A stretch of 64,000 bases of DNA from Bacillota bacterium. GTDB lineage: Bacteria > Bacillota > SHA-98 > Ch115 > JABLXJ01. The stretch lies in assembly GCA_013178125.1 (NCBI GenBank), contig JABLXJ010000017.1, positions 1-64,000 on the forward strand, written 5' to 3'. How positions within the stretch are numbered: the stretch's first letter is position 1; every line of letters begins with the position of its first letter. The position numbers and the translations under genes are program-made. Positions 26,451-33,817 of this stretch are shown piece by piece. The notes below the pieces were generated by a model that was not told the origin of the DNA, did not search any database, and worked only from the letters and a program-made list of their open reading frames with translations.

Positions 26451-27377
26451 CTACCAACCCTTCCCACCGGTCTCATAATAAACCCAACGGTTTGAAGTCA
26501 TGAGAAGAAGAAGGCTCAAAATCATCGTAACTGCGAGCAGACTCCAAGCCAGAGATGATGCATAACCTAGCCGAAAGTATTCAAAGGCTTGATAATACAA
26601 GTATAGGACCACGAGTCGGGTGGCCCCAGCCGGGCCGCCTTGGGTCAAGATATAGACTTGCGTAAAAGACTGTAAAGCTCCAATAACTCCCAAAATCAAA
26701 TTAAAAAGAATAACCGGAGTCATCATGGGCAGAGTTATTTTCCTAAAAGTTTGCCACGCACCCGCCCCGTCAATCTGAGCGACCTCATATAACTCCCGAG
26801 GTACATTGGATCGGCCCGCCAAGAAAATAAGCACCATATTGCCTATTGTCCAATATCCCATCAAAATCAAAGCAGGTAAAGCCCAATGCGCGTCTTGAAG
26901 CCAAGCCGGACCCTGAATACCGATTCTTCTAAGAACTGCATTGACCATTCCATCCTTTGCCCATACCGCACCCTGTACCATGGTTGCAGCGGTTCCAGCG
27001 AGCATAGCAGGTAGATAATAAATTGCTCGCCATAAACGAGTTACCCTTTTGACGTTATATAGGATCAATGCGACAGCTAAGCCCAGGAGCTGTGTGTAGA
27101 CTATCCCAATGACCGCGTAGATCCCCGTCACCCGCCAAGTATGCCAAAAGTTTGGGTCATATACCATACGCGTTAAATTGGCCATCCCTATAAAACGTGG
27201 CGGACTGAAGACGTCGTACTCCATGAAAATAAGGATGAACGAAACTGTAAAAGGTATAAGAATAAAAGCAGAAAACCCTATAATATACGGCAGCAAAAAG
27301 ATCAAAGCAGCTCTCCGCTCTGCTCCCTTTAATGTAAGCTTTCGCCGTCGTTCCCCTTTCGCCCGAGGAAACTTCAT
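26451..27377 (-). CDS. Carbohydrate ABC transporter permease, MalF/UgpA type
   Basis: A 308-residue permease with six helices and the EAA loop YEVAQIDGAGAWQTFRKITL. The first 25 residues are basic and cytoplasmic. The ATG at 27377 has AAGGAG eight bases upstream. It stands between the substrate-binding protein and the second permease. Confidence 0.9.
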   Translation of the reverse strand: MKFPRAKGERRRKLTLKGAERRAALIFLLPYIIGFSAFILIPFTVSFILIFMEYDVFSPPRFIGMANLTRMVYDPNFWHTWRVTGIYAVIGIVYTQLLGLAVALILYNVKRVTRLWRAIYYLPAMLAGTAATMVQGAVWAKDGMVNAVLRRIGIQGPAWLQDAHWALPALILMGYWTIGNMVLIFLAGRSNVPRELYEVAQIDGAGAWQTFRKITLPMMTPVILFNLILGVIGALQSFTQVYILTQGGPAGATRLVVLYLYYQAFEYFRLGYASSLAWSLLAVTMILSLLLLMTSNRWVYYETGGKGW

Positions 27378-27446
27378 GGTGCCCACTCCTTAATGCGATA
27401 GATTAGGTTGTATGAATAGTCAATGTGGATAGTGAAGATTAGGAGG

Positions 27447-27496
27447 GGCTGGCACCCCCTCAGGAAATTCCTATTCCCTGCACTCAGGTGCCAGCC
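27447..27496 (-). other. Hairpin between binding-protein and permease genes
   Basis: GGCTGGCACC and GGTGCCAGCC form a perfect 10-bp stem with a 30-base loop that itself holds AGGAAATTCCT. Such hairpins behind a binding-protein gene usually stabilise its mRNA or stop part of the transcription, so the binding protein is made in excess. No U-tract follows. Confidence 0.6.
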
Positions 27497-27524
27497 TGCA
27501 ATGGCCTACAAACCAACTTTCTTC

Positions 27525-28862
27525 TTACTGACTGATAATCCTGTTAACATCCTCCACGGCTGCTTTCAGGACGGCCTTCAAATCTGCATGGGGGTCCTCA
27601 AGAGCTGGGACAAAGCGATCCACGAGCGCCTTGTCGATTTCTCGATTATTTGGATGAACCATCTCTGGCTTGGAGACTCGCCGTATCTTATCATTCTGCC
27701 ACAGATCTAATAAGTTAACTGCGGAGGTCATTTTCTCTGCAACGAATTTCCGAACGGTGTCAGACAACATAGCGTCATTACGGCTCACCGGGTGACCACC
27801 AGAGAGGAAGAACTTGATCTGGGTATCCTTGCTGACCAAGACCTTCACAAACTCGAAGGCCTCTTTAGGATATTTACAGGTCCTGGATACACCCCAACCG
27901 TCACCGCCGACTACACACACATCGCGACCCCCAATCGGCTTCGGAGTCAGATAAGAACAATTCCATTTATCCTTGAAGCTCGGATCTTGCTGCAAAGCGG
28001 GAAGGATTACCGTCGGGAGCCATGGCCCGCAGAAATCCGCCGCACACGTATTCTGAAGCAGTGGCTGTGAACCTGCAGGCGGAACAGCTTGTTTGGAAAG
28101 AGGCAAGCTGATCTTGTACTTCCAAATCAGATCATGCATGAACTGTAAGGCCTTTAGCCCCTCCGGTCCTCCAAAGGTGGCACGCTTCCCGCTCTTGTCG
28201 GTTATATCCGCACCTTGAGCCAAGAGAAGCTGACGAAACTGCATCCGTACCCAATGCATGTCCGATCCTGATGGGGTCGGGAACCGCATACGGTATCCTT
28301 CTCGGATGATCCTACCACTGCTATCATACTTTGTTGTCTTCTTACCCCACTCGATCAATCCGTCCCAGGTAGTGGGGAATTTGTCTATACCGGCCTCCTT
28401 GGCAAAATCGGTTCGGTAGTAGATCATGTCACCCCCGCCGAACATAGGTACAAGCATCTGTCTATCCTGCTGGTCATAGAATATCTCATTAAATCCGGGG
28501 GGATTCTGATCGAGATCGTCGCTAAGGATACTACGGTCGATCTCTCGAAACACGCCTTTCGCGATTAGAGGAGGTACCCACTGCGGATTGGCGTACATCA
28601 CGTCTGGTAATTTTCCCGCTGCGGCAGCAGTCAGTATTCTCTGCACTGCGGCGTCCCACGGAACATATTCGCTAACAACTTTTACACCAGGATGCGTGGC
28701 TTCATATTGCTTAATTACCTCCGTGACTATGGGATTGAACCAGGGCCCATGGCAGTGCCACAAGGTTATGGTCACCTTGGGCGCCGCCTGTACAACCGCG
28801 AGACCGGATATCAGCAACAGCAAAACCAATAGTCCACTAAGAAGTATTGACAGCTTTTTCAT
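27525..28862 (-). CDS. Carbohydrate ABC transporter substrate-binding protein
   Basis: A 445-residue extracellular solute-binding protein of the cluster 1 (MalE/UgpB) family. The N-terminus is a signal peptide (KKLSILLSGLLVLLLLISGLA) ending in AVVQAA; no lipobox cysteine is seen, so anchoring is uncertain. Typical features are ITLWHCHGPW, VVSEYVPW, and KLPDVMYAN. The ligand cannot be deduced. The gene leads the ABC genes and has GAGGAGG before its ATG. Confidence 0.9.
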   Translation of the reverse strand: MKKLSILLSGLLVLLLLISGLAVVQAAPKVTITLWHCHGPWFNPIVTEVIKQYEATHPGVKVVSEYVPWDAAVQRILTAAAAGKLPDVMYANPQWVPPLIAKGVFREIDRSILSDDLDQNPPGFNEIFYDQQDRQMLVPMFGGGDMIYYRTDFAKEAGIDKFPTTWDGLIEWGKKTTKYDSSGRIIREGYRMRFPTPSGSDMHWVRMQFRQLLLAQGADITDKSGKRATFGGPEGLKALQFMHDLIWKYKISLPLSKQAVPPAGSQPLLQNTCAADFCGPWLPTVILPALQQDPSFKDKWNCSYLTPKPIGGRDVCVVGGDGWGVSRTCKYPKEAFEFVKVLVSKDTQIKFFLSGGHPVSRNDAMLSDTVRKFVAEKMTSAVNLLDLWQNDKIRRVSKPEMVHPNNREIDKALVDRFVPALEDPHADLKAVLKAAVEDVNRIISQ

Positions 28863-28874
28863 GGCAAACCCTCC

Positions 28875-29048
28875 TCATTCATAGAAGCTATTCGGGAAAT
28901 CCTCATGCATATCAAGCATACATAACCCTTGATACTTCCCTGTTACTAGATCATCTTCACCATTTCGCCTAAGAACTTCTACCGACTTCCCCCTACTAAA
29001 TCTAGTTATCGTCCTATTCCAACTAGCTAGCATAACTATCCTCGCCAT
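28875..29048 (-). CDS. Possible small ORF before the binding-protein gene
   Basis: A 57-codon frame starts at an ATG that overlaps an AAAGGAGGTG site and ends 13 bases before the binding-protein start. The product begins MARIVMLASWNRTITRF, is basic in its first half and has no recognised domain. The site is too close to the ATG for efficient use, so it could be a leader peptide or chance. Confidence 0.25.
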   Translation of the reverse strand: MARIVMLASWNRTITRFSRGKSVEVLRRNGEDDLVTGKYQGLCMLDMHEDFPNSFYE

Positions 29049-29212
29049 CACCTCCTTTGTTTCTCCCAAAACCCAGCCTAAATTACCAAATTTTTCTACA
29101 AAACCTACCACCTATCGCCTCCTCCTAGGCTGGGAGCTAAGTATTTTCATTTTACCAATACCCTCGCCATATAAATCTCACTCTCTCATTAATAATATCC
29201 CGGGCAACATAC
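29049..29212. other. Short intergenic region before the ABC genes
   Basis: About 160 bases between the Gfo/Idh gene and the small ORF. AT-rich; it could hold a separate promoter for the importer genes. No operator resembling the ATCGAT palindromes is seen. Confidence 0.35.
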
Positions 29213-30394
29213 CTAATCCTCGCTCGGCAACACCTTGTAGTGTGGCGGTATTATTTCTTCTTTGAGAGGCAAATCCACCCAAGCCCCGGTCTCCATCGAT
29301 TTATATACTGCACACATAACCTCTATAGCCCGAGCCCCATCCTCTCCGGAAACCAAAGGCTCCTCATCGTTAATCAAACAATTCATAAAGTGCCTTGTCA
29401 TATTCTCGTAGTTATTGGGGTATCTTGGGGGCACAATCGGAACCCACCGTTTTTGCACCGGTCTATTGATCACATCCTCCACCCAGAATAACTGCGGCCA
29501 TCTGTAGTTCTTGATTATCTCGGGCAGGTCCTCAAAGTTGTAATCCTTGTTAGTAAAGACAGCCATCGGAACGCTCTGGAACGGATTTGTTCCGTCACTT
29601 GATGTATAAATAGTACCCTCAACTCCATAAAGCTCCGTAACCTGGGAACTAACTGGCGAAAACCTATTGCAGCTGACGCATCCATACGAACCATTTTCGA
29701 ATTCCATTAAGACCCAAACTGTGTCATCACATAGAGTGTAGGAGTCTGGCATAGCAAGCCGCTTGGCAACTCCTGTTACCCTTTTAACCTTGCTACCAAC
29801 AAGCCAGGTCAAGAGGTCTATAGCGTGGGCTCCTGTATCGGGAAGAGCTGCCCCTCCTGCGACTTCACAGTTCAGACGAAAATCGGTCTTTGCCACGTTG
29901 TTCTGATAGAGATACCAGTGCTCATGCAGAGAAGAACGCGCCATCAAAACCTTCCCGATAACCCCCTGATCGATAAGTTGCTTAGCCCATTGATTCTGCG
30001 TCCAGAACCGCCGGTCACACCCAACCATGAGCTTAACCTTGTTTTCCCTGCAAGCATTTACTATATCCCAGGCTTCCCTGTTCGTTATAGCCATGGGCTT
30101 CTCGACTACAACATGAAGCCCCGCCTTAGCTGCTGCAACAGCCTGGTTTCTATGGACGTTGTTAGGCGTTGCTATGATCACCGCATCGAGGCCCTCAGCC
30201 TTCTCATACATCTCGTGATAATCGGTGAACCAGTATTTTGCACCCCATCTATCCGCCGCGCTCTTTGCTGTATCCGGATTCACATCGCATACCGCTACAA
30301 GCTCGGCACCCGGTGTCCTTTGTATGGAAGGGAAATGGGCCAGCTCAGCTATGCTTCCGCATCCCAAAACTGCAAAGCCGTATTTTCTGCTCAA
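29213..30394 (-). CDS. Gfo/Idh/MocA-family oxidoreductase
   Basis: A 393-residue NAD(P)-dependent sugar or inositol dehydrogenase. It shows the Rossmann motif GCGSIAELAHFPS, VVEKPMAI with the conserved Lys, and DTGAHAIDLL with the catalytic His. A TTG at 30394 with GGAGG eight bases upstream is the preferred start. It comes directly behind the PfkB kinase and inositol-phosphate synthase genes, so oxidation of an inositol or an inositol-like sugar derivative is a natural guess. Confidence 0.88.
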   Translation of the reverse strand: MSRKYGFAVLGCGSIAELAHFPSIQRTPGAELVAVCDVNPDTAKSAADRWGAKYWFTDYHEMYEKAEGLDAVIIATPNNVHRNQAVAAAKAGLHVVVEKPMAITNREAWDIVNACRENKVKLMVGCDRRFWTQNQWAKQLIDQGVIGKVLMARSSLHEHWYLYQNNVAKTDFRLNCEVAGGAALPDTGAHAIDLLTWLVGSKVKRVTGVAKRLAMPDSYTLCDDTVWVLMEFENGSYGCVSCNRFSPVSSQVTELYGVEGTIYTSSDGTNPFQSVPMAVFTNKDYNFEDLPEIIKNYRWPQLFWVEDVINRPVQKRWVPIVPPRYPNNYENMTRHFMNCLINDEEPLVSGEDGARAIEVMCAVYKSMETGAWVDLPLKEEIIPPHYKVLPSED

Positions 30395-30420
30395 AAACAG
30401 TACCTCCCTCGCAAGGTTTC

Positions 30421-31341
30421 TCACGTCAATTCCTTTAACTTTAACCTAGATTCAATATCCTTCAATTTCGGCATCCGATCCGCTCTCACTCCGCCAGTGC
30501 CCTCACATACATGCAACGCCACGGCTGAGGCAAATCTCATAGATCTTTCCACATCACCGGATTTCATGTACTCGACCAAGAAACCGGCTGAGAACGAGTC
30601 CCCGGCTCCTGTCGTATCTACCACCTTCCCGCTTAAGGCCGGGACCTGGTAGATTCTATCCTTCTCAGCCCCTACTGAGCCCCTCTCCCCGAGAGTTATT
30701 ACACCCACCTTCGCCCCCCACTCCACGAAGAGCTTAGCGACATCCACAGCATACTCGGGCCCGGTTCCAAGCAGGTGGCGACAATCCTCGATGCTTGCGC
30801 GTATTATGTCGAATAGGCCTATGAATTCCCTTAACTTATCCGGGTGCCTCTTTTCTTCTTCCGTCGGATGCTTGCTGGAGTGGGCCCCCCCGTAACCCCC
30901 GAGGTCTACGGCAAGGGTCGCTCCCAACTTTCTGAGCTCCTTTATTGTCTCAACCGGCACGTCCCAATCCATCGTGCACACGTAAAAGAATCTAGCTGCC
31001 CGATACGATTCCGGTATGTCTTCGAAAACTATTGCTGGAGCTCTCTTAGGATACGTTATCTGTTTATCGCCAGACTGAAAGTACGTTAAAATGCTAGTCG
31101 TGGTATCCGCTCCTCTATTAACAATCCCCCTGGTATCGACGCCCGCATCTATAAATGGTTTGAGGAGTTCTCGGGGCATATCCGAACCTATAAGGGTGAC
31201 TACGCCCACCTTCGCCCCCAGAGTTGCCGCCACCACAGAGGAATAGGCAACCGGGCTTCCCAATACAGGGCCTATAGTCCTATCAGGGTACTGAATCATC
31301 TCCTTGACTATATGCCCGACTGTGACAAGATCCGGAACCAA
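30421..31341 (-). CDS. PfkB-family carbohydrate kinase
   Basis: A 306-residue ribokinase-like kinase with the anion-hole and catalytic motif DTTGAGDSFSAGFL. It uses ATP to phosphorylate a sugar or polyol. It begins at a TTG with AGGGGAAGG upstream, ten bases after the inositol-phosphate synthase gene. In some archaea a PfkB protein is a myo-inositol 3-kinase, which would connect it to its neighbour; ribose, fructose or 2-keto-3-deoxygluconate are other options. Confidence 0.88.
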   Translation of the reverse strand: MVPDLVTVGHIVKEMIQYPDRTIGPVLGSPVAYSSVVAATLGAKVGVVTLIGSDMPRELLKPFIDAGVDTRGIVNRGADTTTSILTYFQSGDKQITYPKRAPAIVFEDIPESYRAARFFYVCTMDWDVPVETIKELRKLGATLAVDLGGYGGAHSSKHPTEEEKRHPDKLREFIGLFDIIRASIEDCRHLLGTGPEYAVDVAKLFVEWGAKVGVITLGERGSVGAEKDRIYQVPALSGKVVDTTGAGDSFSAGFLVEYMKSGDVERSMRFASAVALHVCEGTGGVRADRMPKLKDIESRLKLKELT

Positions 31342-31350
31342 GGCCTTCCC

Positions 31351-32421
31351 CTACCTCTCTCTCTTGCCCTCTATGAACTCGTTCAGCATCTCGAGCGCCT
31401 CTACGTCTACTACCTGCATTGGAGGATGCTTGGTCAGATATGCCGATGCAGAAGTTAGTACCCCTCCTATTCCCCTATCGAGAGCCAATTTCAAACACCG
31501 AATGGCGTCGGCTATGGTCCCGCCGAAGTTTGGACTATCTTCAACCTCAAGTGTAGCTTCAAAACGCAGGGGAGCGTCTCCGAAGTTCGACGCGATAAAG
31601 TAGAATTTCGTTGTCTTGCGATCCTTCATCAGCGGCACATAGGCAAAACCTGCAGATATTTCAGCTTCGTATGGAATCAGCGACGTAAGGGCCTCTGTCT
31701 TTGTCAGTTCTTTACTCTTCCCACGTTTAACTAGGTTGGCAAAATCAGTATTGCCAGCATAATTCAACTGGTAAGATTTCTTTATCTTTATTCCTCGATC
31801 TTGGAAAAGTTTGATAAGAGCCCTATGAATGATTGTTCCGCCAAGTTGGCTTTTAACATCGTCACCTATCAGGGGGACGTTCTTCTTTACCGCTGCTTCC
31901 TGGTATTCTTTGCTGCAAACTATTAATTCAGGCATTCCATTCATATACCCCAAGCCCACCTCCTTGATAGCGATATCAGCATAGAACCTGGCTGCCTCTG
32001 CCGAGCCGGTGGGCAGGAAATTCAGCAAAATCTCGGCTCCGCTATCCCGCAATACCTTCGCTACATCACACGGCTTCTCATCGGATACTTCATAAAACTC
32101 CCTGAGGTGATCGGGGGCACCGTCGAGCACGGGACCCATCATAACCTTTACGTTTGTAGGCCTTACCTTCACGTCTGGATAGACGTAAGCACAATTTGGC
32201 GCGGAAAATATCGCTTCAGCTAAATCTTTCCCTACTTTATTCCTAGCGATATCGAAAGCCGCAACCGGTACTATATCAGATACCTTGTACCCACCGATTA
32301 CCGGGTGCATTAGTCCAACCGTACCTTCGGGATCGACCTGACGATAATACTCTAAACCCTGGATAAACGAGCTTGCACAATTGCCAACACCGACTATAGC
32401 CACTTTAATTTCCTTAGACAC
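31351..32421 (-). CDS. Inositol-3-phosphate synthase family protein
   Basis: A 356-residue protein of the archaeal/actinobacterial type of inositol-phosphate synthase (Ino1), which turns glucose 6-phosphate into inositol 3-phosphate using bound NAD. It shows VGVGNCASSFIQGLEYY, NFLPTGS, DDVKSQLGGT, and the conserved LNYAGNTDFANL. The GTG at 32421 has GGGAGG nine bases upstream. A biosynthetic enzyme at the head of a sugar-uptake operon is unexpected; it may serve synthesis of an inositol solute or work in reverse on a phosphorylated cyclitol. A LacI-type operator lies about 250 bases upstream. Confidence 0.88.
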   Translation of the reverse strand: MSKEIKVAIVGVGNCASSFIQGLEYYRQVDPEGTVGLMHPVIGGYKVSDIVPVAAFDIARNKVGKDLAEAIFSAPNCAYVYPDVKVRPTNVKVMMGPVLDGAPDHLREFYEVSDEKPCDVAKVLRDSGAEILLNFLPTGSAEAARFYADIAIKEVGLGYMNGMPELIVCSKEYQEAAVKKNVPLIGDDVKSQLGGTIIHRALIKLFQDRGIKIKKSYQLNYAGNTDFANLVKRGKSKELTKTEALTSLIPYEAEISAGFAYVPLMKDRKTTKFYFIASNFGDAPLRFEATLEVEDSPNFGGTIADAIRCLKLALDRGIGGVLTSASAYLTKHPPMQVVDVEALEMLNEFIEGKRER

Positions 32422-32655
32422 GTTGTATTTCCTCCCCATGTAAAATGCCTACATTACTCCGGAAAATCTCGGGATTAGACCTCCCCATATTGAAGTATTT
32501 AAGAGGTCTCATCCCTTAGCTCCATTCCCATCCCACTATAAACGCCACGCATACGAATATGCATGTGCCACCATAATTAATCGTCTAAAGGAGAAACATA
32601 AAAATTATGCGAGATAACAAGGTGATATCGACAACAATGTTGATTTTGCTTTGAT

Positions 32656-32740
32656 GTTAACCATAACGTGATCGATCACATTTGTTATTTATATATTTCT
32701 ACCCTCTAATGGATTTTCCTTCTTTCGCTGAAAAATTTTC
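32656..32740. promoter_or_regulatory. Operator and promoter module of the inositol-phosphate synthase operon
   Basis: GTGATCGATCAC (32669-32680) is a perfect 12-bp palindrome preceded by TTAACCATAAC. The following 60 bases (ATATATTTCTACCCTCTAAT, then GGATTTTCCTTCTTTC) parallel those at 14685-14770. It fits an operator just downstream of a minus-strand promoter. Confidence 0.6.
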
Positions 32741-32824
32741 TTGCCGCGCATAACCCCAGGGATGGGTCTGTCAGCTAAGCCGCTACCTGACCGCACCAAT
32801 ACCTATGCCATTCGCCGTTTTATA
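32738..32824. repeat. Dispersed repeat R3, copy 1
   Basis: About 87 bases highly similar to 61571-61657. Shared words include GCCGCGCATAACC or ACCGCGCATAACC, CAGGGATGGGT, GCACCAATACCT and CCATTC. Both copies stand upstream of minus-strand genes. Confidence 0.75.
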
Positions 32825-32971
32825 CCCCAGGGCCGTAAGTACACAGAAGGCATTAGCACCATCTTTTGACCAGCTCATCCCCGCTAACTTCTGCTGCCCC
32901 GTCACCCAAAGGTCTATATCCCGGTCGTATTCCTACTCCGATACTCAAAATTATTGGCAAGAAAACAAAAA

Positions 32972-32993
32972 GCCCAGCCTAAAGAGGCCGGGC
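32972..32993 (-). terminator. Rho-independent terminator
   Basis: On the minus strand GCCCGGCCT-CTTT-AGGCTGGGC is followed by TTTTTGTTTT. The gene it served is now only the remnant at 33014-33154. Confidence 0.85.
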
Positions 32994-33013
32994 GATAAAA
33001 ATCAATATTCAAA

Positions 33014-33154
33014 TCACACCCGTGGGATATAATCAATAGCGTATTTCAACGCTCGTTCCCTTGCCGAATCATTTAGTTCCCCCAGATTCTCTCCGTGAAA
33101 TTCAATAATCTTGCCTTTATATAATGCAGGAATGTTCAGTATGGTGTCTAATAA
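33014..33154 (-). pseudogene. C-terminal remnant of an unidentified protein
   Basis: An open minus-strand stretch of 46 codons reads LDTILNIPALYKGKIIEFHG, later ARERALKYAIDYIPRV, then a stop directly followed by a good terminator. The composition is protein-like, but there is no start, and a stop lies just upstream. The family is not recognised. Confidence 0.45.
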
Positions 33155-33386
33155 TTACGTCAGAAGGAGACCCTCTATTCACCATTTTCTTATCATAGGG
33201 GTAAGAGGTCGACCGTGGAGAAATCCCAAAAAGCCATTTCTAAGGCAGTTAGATTAAGAAATAAATGGTTGTTGACACCATGGAGAGGCGTCATATTGGT
33301 ATTGTCTAGCCCTTAGCCCTTTCACTCATACTAGGCTATATCATCAGTATTGTCAGCATCGCATCCTCACCGACAACGGGATCTAA
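33155..33386. other. Gene-free stretch in the remnant zone
   Basis: No gene seen. GGTGTC at about 33136 and GACACC at about 33277 stand in inverted orientation 135 bases apart and could be the ends of a decayed element, but this is weak. Confidence 0.3.
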
Positions 33387-33542
33387 AACAACGGGATCCA
33401 GTTTTCCGAGATTCCGATCAAAGGAATACAGTTACCGGTTAAGCCTAATTATAGGGTGAAAATCCGCGACGTCGTTTTGGAGCCGGAAGCGTTCAAACTT
33501 GGCGATACGGTCTCAGTCAGAATATTTGATACAAACCGATAG
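33387..33542 (+). pseudogene. Short orphan coding remnant
   Basis: 51 codons are open and read QFSEIPIKGIQLPVKPNYR, then VKIRDVVLEPEAFKLGDTV, then SVRIFDTNR and a stop. This looks like the end of a beta-rich protein. No start codon with a ribosome site is present. Just before it, ACAACGGGATC is repeated twice. Confidence 0.35.
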
Positions 33543-33562
33543 ATGGCGCGGAACCGATGAAC

Positions 33563-33662
33563 ATGGTCCTCTATCCGGTCGCTTGGGACCATGCGAGGGA
33601 GCAGCGAGACCGGCCGCTTGCCACTAATAATAAGGTGGCGGGGCCGGTTTTGATATTTTTTA
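33563..33662 (+). terminator. Two leader hairpins, the second followed by a T-tract
   Basis: Hairpin one pairs CATGGTCC with GGACCATG. Hairpin two pairs ACCGGCC and GCCAC with GTGGC and GGCCGGT around TAATAATAAG and is followed by TTTTGATATTTTTT. The second is a strong Rho-independent terminator. Since the small ORF and lipoprotein gene start only 70 bases later, it could also work as an attenuator or riboswitch expression platform. I recognise no known aptamer. Confidence 0.7.
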
Positions 33663-33730
33663 GGTCGGTATTATGCTATTGTTACGTTTCATGGGGTAAC
33701 GAGAATTCGTGCCACATCGAGGAGGTGGTT

Positions 33731-33817
33731 ATGCCGCCAGAGCGCCAGGAAATAAAAATAAATAACAAGTCGATCCCATTTATTAAATTTAGACTTACGA
33801 GGAGGGGAAGAAGATGA
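33731..33817 (+). CDS. Small ORF coupled to the lipoprotein gene
   Basis: A 28-codon ORF starts at an ATG with GAGGAGGTGG directly upstream and ends with a TGA that overlaps the lipoprotein ATG (ATGA). The product, MPPERQEIKINNKSIPFIKF followed by RLTRRGRR, is basic and has no recognised domain. The strong ribosome site and the stop/start overlap suggest it is translated and drives or gates translation of the lipoprotein. Confidence 0.5.
   Translation: MPPERQEIKINNKSIPFIKFRLTRRGRR

Noticed and set aside
33557-33730. Upstream extension of the 28-codon ORF
   Set aside because: It would run through the leader hairpins and terminator; the ribosome site stands only before the ATG at 33731.
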